Assembly (NCBI GenBank): GCA_018302185.1 | Contig: JAGVZX010000086.1 | Coordinates: forward strand, 1-10,233 | Direction of reading: 5' to 3' | Origin: Candidatus Woesearchaeota archaeon | GTDB taxonomy: Archaea > Nanobdellota > Nanobdellia > Woesearchaeales > UBA10200 | Length of the DNA stretch: 10,233 nt | Shown: one piece after another, positions 1-6,342 of the stretch | How positions within the stretch are numbered: position 1 is the first letter of the stretch | How the letters are laid out: each line of letters begins with the position of its first letter | The notes under the pieces: generated by a model | What the model was told of the DNA's origin: nothing | Database searches by the model: none | What the model saw: the letters and a program-made list of their open reading frames with translations, nothing else | Position numbers and translations under genes: made by a program

Positions 1-938
1 TGAAAAGATAAATCTGCGCTAGTTAACTGGTACCTCACAACATCATCAACACTAACGATAACATAAGCAGGATTTTCTCTTGGACTTGCTCCGTCATTCG
101 CATTATCGCTTAGTATACCTACAGCTTTATCTGTGCACTTGATTTTTCCTTCTTCAAACTCAATAGGCAACAACACTAATTCATTTTCATCATATCCCAT
201 AACAACATATTTTTGAGCCTGTACAACTCTGGCAGAAACACGAAGATTAGGGCTATGCTGGAAGCTTTTTCTTCCTGAATTTCTTGTAATGCGTGATTCA
301 TACTCTTCCTGCATGTTTTCAAGAATTAAGTAAGATTCGCTGTCTCTTGCAAGTACAATATCTCCAATCTTAATGGCAGCAGTTGAATACGCCTTGCCAA
401 GAAACCTGCCTAAATGCCCTCTGATACCTACTTCATCGCTTAGAGTCCAACCCTTACCCATAATTCCAAGGTGATAATCTAAGCAATATGAATTTCCTTG
501 ATACTCTTTTTTCTTTGAGAACAAAACACCTATAGTTGGTTCTCTATCGATTACTACTTCCCTGCCATCTTCAACATCTATGGACCTAGTCTCTAGATCA
601 ATCATTAAATCTCCTACTTCATGGCTGCCGATTAATTCAACACAAATATCAGAAACAGGCGAATCAAGAACTGCATTAATATAATCAAGGAAATTATCAA
701 AATCATAGCCACTTGGCCTTCTAAAGAATCTTCCAGTATTTGCAACTAATTTTTCCCATACCACAAATTGAAGATAGTGTTCTATCATAGAATGAGTATC
801 TGCTTCTAAGAGATCCTCCTCTGTGCCGGAAATATTTTTTCTACTAAGTACAGGATCTGCCCTTCCAGCCATCTGATTAATATCTGTATGTGATGCCAAT
901 GTTGCTCTTCCAACTAATCTCTCCAATGCTTGATTCAT
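1..938 (-). CDS. Unrecognised protein, last visible gene of the E1-like operon (C-terminus off window)
   Basis: An open frame runs from an ATG at 938 to the left edge without a stop, giving 312 residues. The start is well supported: GGAGGG lies at 948-953, nine bases upstream, and the ATG overlaps the stop of the preceding gene as ATGA (935-938), the usual sign of translational coupling. The protein begins MNQALERLVGRATLAS and looks soluble, with no signal peptide or membrane segment. The first 100 residues look helical and contain a run of aromatic and basic residues (VWEKLVANTGRFFRR). The rest alternates short beta-like strands with polar turns, and a GYDENELVLLPIEFEEG segment lies near residue 260. 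I do not recognise a family or catalytic motif. Co-transcription with a ThiF/E1-like protein suggests a role in the same process, which is inference only. Confidence 0.85.
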   Translation of the reverse strand, partial: MNQALERLVGRATLASHTDINQMAGRADPVLSRKNISGTEEDLLEADTHSMIEHYLQFVVWEKLVANTGRFFRRPSGYDFDNFLDYINAVLDSPVSDICVELIGSHEVGDLMIDLETRSIDVEDGREVVIDREPTIGVLFSKKKEYQGNSYCLDYHLGIMGKGWTLSDEVGIRGHLGRFLGKAYSTAAIKIGDIVLARDSESYLILENMQEEYESRITRNSGRKSFQHSPNLRVSARVVQAQKYVVMGYDENELVLLPIEFEEGKIKCTDKAVGILSDNANDGASPRENPAYVIVSVDDVVRYQLTSADLSF

Positions 939-1684
939 CTGGTCTTACCCTCCATCAAAGCTAAATTATAGTAAGCGACTGTGGTGTAAACAGCCATCCT
1001 CAAGTTGCATCTTCCTTGTAAAACAGTATCAATCTCACTACCAATTTTCTCATCACGCACCATGTCTCTTAATGCTTTACACCCTACCAGAATTGCAAGC
1101 TCTCTAGGTGAAGCTATTGTCCTTAATCTTTCATCTATACTAACAAAGCTTCCCAAGAAACCATACAAGGCATTAGCCGCAATCAATGCTGGAGGATTCA
1201 TAGGCACAAACGATTTTGCATGTAATTGATAATCTTCTTGCTTTTCCACAGATTTAGGCAATGGCCTGAAACTTAGTGAAGGCGAATTATGGAGGTTTAT
1301 TGCGCCAGCATCTACGCTCTCACTAGCTAAATGATCTTTATCAATGCTTTCACTAGCTACTTGATCTTCATCAACACAAGTTGCCTGATTTTCAGCAGTA
1401 TTATCACAATTCTTACCGCTTACATAATTTGTCCTCAAATACAGCTTAAATGCCATCTTCTCATATATCTGGAGAGCAAACTCTCTTGCTATATTCTCAA
1501 GCTTGAGTTTTAAAAGTTCTGCATATCTTGGGTCTAAGTTGGTTCGCTTGCTACCGATGTATTTCTCTCTCATCGCAACTAATCCGATCTTAGCAATTAC
1601 CTCAGTGCCTTCGGAATTATCAAGAATATATTCCAATGCGCCTTTGCTGTTATTAAGAACCCTAATCAGAATCATCTGAATCAT
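935..1684 (-). CDS. Unrecognised ~249-residue protein of the E1-like operon
   Basis: The frame is open back to a TTG at 1738, but that start has no ribosome binding site and would overlap the upstream gene by 77 bases. I prefer the ATG at 1684, directly after a GGGGGAGAAG tract; a second ATG at 1675 is also possible. The N-terminal 85 residues look helical. A low-complexity acidic linker follows, holding a two-copy repeat of the form D-x-D-x-(V/L)-ASES (about residues 105-124). A second compact, probably helical domain covers about residues 160-245 and includes NALYGFLGSF and ASPRELAILVGCKALRDMV. I see no catalytic motif, signal peptide or membrane span. The stop overlaps the next gene's start by four bases (ATGA). 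Function unknown. The two-domain-plus-linker layout would suit an adaptor or scaffold, which is speculation. Confidence 0.75.
   Translation of the reverse strand: MIQMILIRVLNNSKGALEYILDNSEGTEVIAKIGLVAMREKYIGSKRTNLDPRYAELLKLKLENIAREFALQIYEKMAFKLYLRTNYVSGKNCDNTAENQATCVDEDQVASESIDKDHLASESVDAGAINLHNSPSLSFRPLPKSVEKQEDYQLHAKSFVPMNPPALIAANALYGFLGSFVSIDERLRTIASPRELAILVGCKALRDMVRDEKIGSEIDTVLQGRCNLRMAVYTTVAYYNLALMEGKTR
1311..1370 (-). repeat. Two tandem 30-bp units inside a coding region
   Basis: Two adjacent 30-base units (1311-1340 and 1341-1370) match at 24 of 30 positions by eye. The length is a multiple of three, so the reading frame is kept, and the repeat encodes the duplicated D-x-D-x-(V/L)-ASES motif in the acidic linker of the 249-residue protein. 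It is probably a local in-frame duplication that has begun to diverge. Confidence 0.8.
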
Positions 1685-1931
1685 CTTCTCCCCCAACGCT
1701 TGCACCTGATCTTTTTCTTTTCTTTTTTTGTCTTTCAATATGGACAGTTAGCAATGAAGCTATCTTTTTAACCGGATCATAAGGATGGCCTACTGACTTT
1801 AGTGCAAATTCTAGTGGCTTTGCTAACTCACCATCCTCTTCTATCTGGCTTAGTCCTTCCTCTATGCTTCCTCTTTCCTGTATGCTCCCTCCTTGCATTA
1901 CTATATCTGTAAGATCATTGTCATTTGGCAT
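1662..1931 (-). CDS. Small charged protein (89 aa) between the ThiF-like gene and the next operon gene
   Basis: The ATG at 1931 has GGAG nine bases upstream and overlaps the end of the ThiF-like gene by 11 bases. A GTG at 1967 in the same frame would give 101 residues but lacks a comparable ribosome binding site. The protein is acidic at the N-terminus, has a probably helical middle (KPLEFALKSVG, PVKKIASLLTVHIE), then a very basic patch KKKRKR and a tail SGASVGG followed by EDDSDDSD. The 3' end overlaps the next gene by about 23 bases in another frame. I do not recognise a family. Its size and its place beside an E1-like gene raise the question of a ubiquitin-like modifier, and the internal Gly-Gly near residues 80-81 would fit a processed C-terminus. 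However, I cannot see a beta-grasp pattern, so this is only a question. The dense packing and ribosome binding site favour a real gene. Confidence 0.65.
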   Translation of the reverse strand: MPNDNDLTDIVMQGGSIQERGSIEEGLSQIEEDGELAKPLEFALKSVGHPYDPVKKIASLLTVHIERQKKKRKRSGASVGGEDDSDDSD

Positions 1932-3489
1932 CTTGTGTGACTCCGTCCATATTATGTAATAATCCACCTACTTTACCTTCAGATTTAGCGCATTTTCCAT
2001 GCTTGGTATTTACAAATAATCTTGCAGGCAGCATAGGATCATAAAATATCATGCCGTTGACAGGCTCTCCATATTTATCTGGCCTGAATGTGCTTGCAAC
2101 TGTTGCTGCGACTATTGCTCCAACACTTTGGTTTATCCATGAGTTTTGAGGAGTATATTCTGCTCCGCAACTCTGCCTTTTACTTGCTTCTGCTAATTCT
2201 TTTGCTGCTAATTCTCCCAACCTGAAATTGCAGTCAACGCACAAGGTTCTTCCAGGAGCATATGCTTCAACATCAAAACCATCGTATCTTCCAGATGCAG
2301 TAATTATAGGAGTCTCATCTTGTTCTGCTCTTGTTGCAGCTAATCTTCTTGCACCAAATGTGTCAAAGCCATCAACGTAAACATCATATCTTCTTGGAAG
2401 AATTAAACCATCAGTCCCTTCACTTAATTTCTGATAAAATCCTGTTGATGCTGTTCTGCCCCCAGAGATAACAGGAATTTTTTGCGCAAACGCAATCGCT
2501 TTTTCAACATTAACCCTGTCATGATAGAATAATGTTCTAAGGACATTTGTCAGATCAACCCTGTCATTGTCGAGAGCATCTGCCCTTCCAATCCCTGCTC
2601 TAGCCAATGCATAGCCTGCATTTGTGCCTACTCCGCCAACACCGAAGAATAACGCTGCTTTGTCTTGCATATCTAGGATGTCAAGAGTTTTTAATCTTTC
2701 TCCAAATCGTAAAGGATCAAACATCTCACTGCCATATCCAAATTTGAAATGCAATTGTTGGTCAAGAACTTCTTCTTTTCCTATCAAGGCTCTTACAATC
2801 TCATCTGCAGCAATGCCACCTAAGAACATTGCAATGAGCTCTTTTGTAGCATTAGCTGACCTTACTAAGGCAGCATGTTCATCCGGATCCTTAGCAGTGC
2901 CATTGATTTCCTCAAAAAATTTTTTTTCAAGCTCGCCTAAACCATCCATTAAAATTGACTCAGTTGGCTGTGAAGATAATTCGCATGACAACTCTAGCTT
3001 TCCATAGCCAGGGATGACAGCAGCACTTAGATAAATGCTGCCATGCTTTAGTGCAAAATCCAATGCTGATTGTTTTGATCTAGGGTTTGAAGTGCAGTCT
3101 ATTATTATATTTGACCCTCCTAAGAGAGTCTCCATGTTTCGATAGCCTAGCTCACCTACTATTCCAACTGCGAGGTCATTTCTCAAGTTAAATCTCCCAA
3201 AGGCTGATGCATATGCATGTGCCCTTAAATTCCTAGATGCATTATCGCTAGCATTTGTTCCATTATCTGCATTATCTGGCTTCACATCAATGACTAACTC
3301 ATTAGGAGAAAGAGCAGAGCTGCTAATCAACCTAACAGGAACTCCGGCCATTGCAAATGGCAATCCAAAATATTTTCCTGCATCACTGTCAAATATTACT
3401 GAGACTACTGAACTCTGCAATCTGCTCAAGCCTTGTTCTCCAAGTGCCCTAAAGAGCCTGTCAAACCTTGCCATGTCTATTTCTGCCAT
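1921..3489 (-). CDS. E1/ThiF-family adenylating-type protein with two ThiF-like folds
   Basis: Proteins of the ThiF/MoeB/E1 family adenylate the C-terminus of ubiquitin-like or sulfur-carrier proteins using ATP. The second half (about residues 270-500) carries the hallmarks. These are a nucleotide loop FFGVGGVGTNAG (GxGGxG at 283-288), then LDNDRVDLTNVLR with Asp307, Asp309, Asn315 and Arg318 in the usual spacing, a Lys at 330, and DVYVDGFDTFGARR matching the family's 'D-x-x-D-N...R' segment. Cys417 and Cys420 form CxxC, with Cys441 further on. No single catalytic cysteine can be assigned with confidence. The first half (about residues 27-170) follows the same strand-helix order and includes IIIDCTSNPRSKQSALDFAL, but lacks GxGGxG, so it looks like a degenerate ThiF copy. 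The ATG at 3489 has GGAG at 3498-3501, eight bases upstream, and lies 15 bases after the 504-residue gene. The family call is firm; substrate and pathway are unknown. Confidence 0.85.
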   Translation of the reverse strand: MAEIDMARFDRLFRALGEQGLSRLQSSVVSVIFDSDAGKYFGLPFAMAGVPVRLISSSALSPNELVIDVKPDNADNGTNASDNASRNLRAHAYASAFGRFNLRNDLAVGIVGELGYRNMETLLGGSNIIIDCTSNPRSKQSALDFALKHGSIYLSAAVIPGYGKLELSCELSSQPTESILMDGLGELEKKFFEEINGTAKDPDEHAALVRSANATKELIAMFLGGIAADEIVRALIGKEEVLDQQLHFKFGYGSEMFDPLRFGERLKTLDILDMQDKAALFFGVGGVGTNAGYALARAGIGRADALDNDRVDLTNVLRTLFYHDRVNVEKAIAFAQKIPVISGGRTASTGFYQKLSEGTDGLILPRRYDVYVDGFDTFGARRLAATRAEQDETPIITASGRYDGFDVEAYAPGRTLCVDCNFRLGELAAKELAEASKRQSCGAEYTPQNSWINQSVGAIVAATVASTFRPDKYGEPVNGMIFYDPMLPARLFVNTKHGKCAKSEGKVGGLLHNMDGVTQDAK

Positions 3490-3504
3490 GATTCATTCTC
3501 CGGA

Positions 3505-5019
3505 TTAAAGCTCTATTATTGTTCTGATCCCTCTACCGCGCGTTTTTGCCTCATCTGTAACATGATGGATATTAGAGAGCAAAAAGCCTAATGCCTCTGC
3601 TTTTTGTTTTGTAATAATTTTTCCTGCATCAAGAAGTTTAGCGCGATCCTGCTGGTCATAGTGATCAAATAAAAAGTCTTGCCTATGGCTGTTGAGGAAG
3701 TTATCTCTTGCATAAAACAAAAACTGGACAAACCCATCAGGAGACAGCTCAAACTCAGGATAACCGCCTACATGGCAGATAGTTATCAGCTCGCCATATC
3801 TTTCGCGCATCACAGGATCTACTATCTGGACTCTTCCCTGAAATGGAGCATCTTCTTTTATAAGACCGCGGTATGTGACACCTGCACTATAGCTTGATCC
3901 TCTATAACAGATCTGGCCGTTTCTTACTTCCAAGCCAATACATAGGTCGCCTGCAAATCCTTCTTCATCAAACTCTTTTGGAATAAACAGATTTTCATCA
4001 AAAGTTGTCTGCCTTGCAAATTTTGGGAGCCTAAAGCCAATATAGTATACATCACCATTCCTGTAAAATACTAAGTCGCGAAACCTAAATTCATCCATGT
4101 CCATTATTGCCATATAATCAATATTTGTTGTTGCAACACCTTTAATCTCCTGAAGTTTTGCCCCAAGCTCATCTGCTGCCTCTTGCTTAAGTTTTAATGT
4201 AAGCAATGTATTATATCTCTGCAAAATGGCTCTTTTATCTAAAGGAGCAGGGTTAACACCTACTCTCATGCCAGTGATATTAAGAGCAAGAGAAGATGTA
4301 TTGTTTGGATTATCAAAATAAAATAGCTCACCGCCTAAATGCATCAATGGAAGAGCACCTGTAATCCTGGACAATAGTGAACTTAAGGGATTGGTTTCTG
4401 TAATCCTGCTTCCAAGATGGCTGAAGGATGCCCCATAAGCATGCATCAAATCTCTTTCCTGGCCTGCAGCTGCTATATTTCGCTCAATGTCTTTTCTTAC
4501 TCTCTCGATCGAATATGTGCCTAATTCAATAACACGCTTTTCTGCTCTAATCTTATCTCCCAGTATCTCTCTGACAATCTCTTCTCCTGTCTGCACTCTT
4601 CTTTCATCTCCTGAAAGCCCTGCCTGGATCCTCTCTTCCAATGGAGCAGCAGTCAGCCTTGGAAATACATCGTCTACTACAAACTTGAGAATTTTGTACT
4701 TGTTTGCGAGCTCCAGCTGCGCATTGATTTCTACAGAATGCTCTGCTCTAAGATTGTCTTCAATATAAGCACTCTTAACATCAGCAATTACTTTGCTATT
4801 TGAAGCAATATCAGATGCTTCTAGATCAGAAACAGGCGTTCCATGGCTGAGTGCAAAATGTATCTCTCTATCTCCAATTTTTTGAATCAAAGAATCAAAA
4901 GAATTAGTTATTTGCCCGGATGCAGGAGTTATAGGCTCGCCTATCCAATATATCTTATCTCCAAATATTATGAAGTCTTCTTGCGCTGAGAGCGCCCTTT
5001 CCAGAAAATTTTGATACAT
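3505..5019 (-). CDS. Unrecognised 504-residue protein, first gene of the E1-like operon; possible E2-like C-terminal domain
   Basis: This gene opens the operon. The ATG at 5019 has no clear Shine-Dalgarno sequence, while a TATA-like CTATATTTT lies about 33 bases upstream, so the mRNA may be nearly leaderless. The protein is soluble. Residues 1-75 look mixed alpha/beta, and residues 80-190 are rich in charged helix, probably coiled coil (for example ERVRKDIERNIAAAGQERD). The C-terminal part (about 310-450) has a beta-rich stretch, YRNGDVYYIGFRLPKF, then FIPKEFDEEGFAGDLCIG with Cys360, and later FVQFLFYARDNFLNSH. The order 'strand, LP, short linker, (G)xLCxG, helix' resembles divergent prokaryotic E2-like (UBC-fold) proteins that sit beside ThiF proteins, such as the PRTRC type. 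I could not align it rigorously, so the E2 idea is a hypothesis. The gene itself is certain. Confidence 0.85.
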   Translation of the reverse strand: MYQNFLERALSAQEDFIIFGDKIYWIGEPITPASGQITNSFDSLIQKIGDREIHFALSHGTPVSDLEASDIASNSKVIADVKSAYIEDNLRAEHSVEINAQLELANKYKILKFVVDDVFPRLTAAPLEERIQAGLSGDERRVQTGEEIVREILGDKIRAEKRVIELGTYSIERVRKDIERNIAAAGQERDLMHAYGASFSHLGSRITETNPLSSLLSRITGALPLMHLGGELFYFDNPNNTSSLALNITGMRVGVNPAPLDKRAILQRYNTLLTLKLKQEAADELGAKLQEIKGVATTNIDYMAIMDMDEFRFRDLVFYRNGDVYYIGFRLPKFARQTTFDENLFIPKEFDEEGFAGDLCIGLEVRNGQICYRGSSYSAGVTYRGLIKEDAPFQGRVQIVDPVMRERYGELITICHVGGYPEFELSPDGFVQFLFYARDNFLNSHRQDFLFDHYDQQDRAKLLDAGKIITKQKAEALGFLLSNIHHVTDEAKTRGRGIRTIIEL

Positions 5020-5047
5020 TTTGCCATTTTATTATCTAAACACCCTC

Positions 5048-5057
5048 AAAATATAGT
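5048..5057 (-). promoter_or_regulatory. Probable archaeal TATA box for the E1-like operon
   Basis: On the minus strand the sequence reads ACTATATTTT, centred about 33 bases before the ATG at 5019. An archaeal start site 24-28 bases downstream would leave a leader of roughly 5-10 bases, in keeping with the absence of a ribosome binding site. The surroundings are so AT-rich that other TATA-like matches exist (TTTATTAT just upstream). Confidence 0.45.
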
Positions 5058-5092
5058 TGATAATAAATAATTAATAATAATTGCAAACTATA
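5052..5092. repeat. 7-bp inverted repeat flanking an AT-rich spacer, upstream of the operon
   Basis: TATAGTT at 5052-5058 is matched by AACTATA at 5086-5092, separated by 27 bases made almost wholly of A and T. The left arm overlaps the proposed TATA box. It could be an operator, or part of the 3' end of the TRAM-domain gene, whose stop codon at 5101-5103 is followed by a T-run. In such AT-rich DNA a chance match is also quite possible. Confidence 0.35.
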
Positions 5093-5100
5093 GATAAAAA

Positions 5101-5886
5101 TTAACCAGGCCTTCCTTTTCTTCCGACAGTTGAAGCTGCGGTGTAGCGAACAGGAGCTGATGGTGTTGTAACTGCACATGACTCAGCGGCAACACCTGCG
5201 CCAACTAATTCTCCAGTCTCTTCACCCTTCTTAACTACAGCAGCTGCAGCATATCTTTTTCCTATTGTTGGCTTAAAGTAATCAATCAATTTCTTAGTTG
5301 TCTTGTCTGTTATTGGCTCATTACCTATTGTTAACTGTAATTCAGCAACAGCGTTAGTATCAACTGCCTTTTGATAGATTGCAAATGTTATAGCTGCTAT
5401 TCTCCTGTCTGTGCTTTCTCGGTATATAGTTGGATCACCATGTCTTTTGATCAGCTCAATCAAAGCTGAATATGCATTCATCTGCAATAAATCTGCAGGA
5501 CAATATGCAGTTGCGCAACTGTCTGCTCTCTCTGTAGGACCGATCTTTAGCATATATTCAGGAGCAGATGATTGAGCAGCGTCTTTTACTACAGAATCAA
5601 TACTAGCTGACTTTGCAGTAACTTTTGCTTTAGGAGTACCGGAACTGGTTAGTCTTACATTTGCTGCTTCCTGCTCTAAAGCTGATGGAGGTGAAGCATA
5701 TCTTGCAAAATCAGTGTTTCCACCACCTGAGCTATGACCAGTAATATAAATAGTGTCACCAATCTCAACACTTGTTGGAGCGCCGCTAACAATACATATC
5801 TTGCCACCTGGTAATTTTATAACAGGATCTCCTCTCCTGCCTATATTAATTACTTTATATTCTTTACCTTCATTTGGATTTGCCAT
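5101..5886 (-). CDS. Protein with N-terminal TRAM-like domain and unknown C-terminal domain
   Basis: Residues about 8-62 follow the TRAM pattern seen in small archaeal RNA-binding proteins: YKVINIGRRGDPVIKLPGG, then KICIVSGAP, IGDTIYITG and a closing TDFARY, matching the family's 'G-x-x-GDG-I-A-K ... FVPGA ... GD-x-V-x-V-x-I-T ... AFA' plan with some substitutions. TRAM domains bind tRNA or other RNA. A Ser/Ala/Lys-rich linker (about 65-108) leads to a probably helical domain (about 110-215) with Cys124 and Cys129 and the segment NAYSALIELIKRHG; it ends in a Gly/Ala-rich, basic tail. I do not recognise the C-terminal part. The ATG at 5886 is supported by GGTGA at 5891-5895, four bases upstream, and by a TATA-like box. 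It is separated from the downstream operon by an 81-base gap with its own promoter-like sequence, so it is probably a separate transcription unit. An RNA-related role is inferred. Confidence 0.8.
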   Translation of the reverse strand: MANPNEGKEYKVINIGRRGDPVIKLPGGKICIVSGAPTSVEIGDTIYITGHSSGGGNTDFARYASPPSALEQEAANVRLTSSGTPKAKVTAKSASIDSVVKDAAQSSAPEYMLKIGPTERADSCATAYCPADLLQMNAYSALIELIKRHGDPTIYRESTDRRIAAITFAIYQKAVDTNAVAELQLTIGNEPITDKTTKKLIDYFKPTIGKRYAAAAVVKKGEETGELVGAGVAAESCAVTTPSAPVRYTAASTVGRKGRPG

Positions 5887-5930
5887 TTTTTCACCACTCC
5901 CTAAACATTATTATATAAAAGAAAAAGCTA

Positions 5931-5944
5931 GATTATTTATAAAG
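5931..5944 (-). promoter_or_regulatory. TATA box of the TRAM-domain gene
   Basis: The minus strand reads CTTTATAAATAATC, with TTTATAAA at 5936-5943, about 54 bases before the ATG at 5886. Transcription starting 24-28 bases downstream would fall near 5913 and give a leader of about 27 bases containing GGAG and GGTGA. A second TATA-like stretch (TTATATAA) lies closer to the gene. Confidence 0.55.
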
Positions 5945-5980
5945 GTTGTGACGTATTAGTCCAATGTGTTATCCCAAAAG

Positions 5981-5999
5981 TATTCCCCTAGGGTGAATA
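5981..5999. repeat. 19-bp near-perfect palindrome TATTC-CCCTAGGG-T-GAATA
   Basis: The arms TATTC and GAATA flank a self-complementary CCCTAGGG core, with one extra T breaking perfect symmetry. It lies three bases beyond the stop of the parvulin gene and about 37 bases upstream of the TRAM-gene TATA box. It is GC-richer than its surroundings. With no loop it is a poor terminator hairpin, so a binding site for a dimeric protein is a fair alternative. Confidence 0.6.
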
Positions 6000-6002
6000 T
6001 CC

Positions 6003-6284
6003 TTATTTGCTATCAACAACCTTTATCAGATGCCACCCAAACCTTGTCTTGACAGGCTTTGAGATCTTGCCTTTCTCAAGAGAGAATGCGCAGTCTTCAA
6101 ACTCTTTTACCATCTGCCCTCTAGAGAACCAGCCTAAATCTCCTCCATTTTTCTTGCTTGGGCACATGCTGTTCTGTTTTGCTGCTTCTCCAAAATCCTT
6201 TCCTCTCTGGAGATCAAACAATAATTCCATGGCTTTTGCTTCTGTAGGCACTAATATATGCGATGCTTGTACTTTTGTCGGCAT
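6003..6284 (-). CDS. Single-domain parvulin-type peptidyl-prolyl cis-trans isomerase
   Basis: Parvulins speed cis/trans isomerisation of peptide bonds before proline and help proteins fold. The 93 residues form one complete rotamase domain: VQASHILV with His9, a helix ending in AAKQNSMCPSKKNGGDLGWF with Cys41 at the family's Cys/Asp position, MVKEFEDCAFSL with Phe62, and the closing FGWHLIKV with His85. Both conserved histidines and the GGDLGWF signature are present. There is no signal peptide or membrane anchor, so it should act in the cytoplasm. The ATG at 6284 has GAGGT at 6292-6296, seven bases upstream; a TTG at 6320 would add twelve lysine-rich residues and lacks such a site. It follows the split DUF1016 gene by 58 bases on the same strand and may be read through from it. 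The family call is firm. Confidence 0.93.
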   Translation of the reverse strand: MPTKVQASHILVPTEAKAMELLFDLQRGKDFGEAAKQNSMCPSKKNGGDLGWFSRGQMVKEFEDCAFSLEKGKISKPVKTRFGWHLIKVVDSK

Positions 6285-6342
6285 TTTTATTACCTCTTTG
6301 TGTTTTAATTTTTTAGGCAATTTACAGTTGTTGCCATTTTTA

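Noticed and set aside
2624..3007. Plus-strand open frames antisense to the operon (also 1005-1229, 4487-4768, 8546-8845).
   Set aside because: They mirror the minus-strand genes, have no ribosome binding site or family resemblance, and their composition is that of antisense reading.
4810..4870. SHGTPVSDLEASD in the 504-residue protein resembles the JAMM metal motif (H-x-H...S-x-x-D).
   Set aside because: Only one histidine is in place, the upstream glutamate context is absent and the following sequence is helical rather than JAB-like.
935..5886. Possible shared C-terminal domain between the TRAM-like protein and the 249-residue operon protein (both have a 'PA...NA' segment and similar helix lengths).
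   Set aside because: Aligned by eye, identities are few and need several gaps; not above chance.
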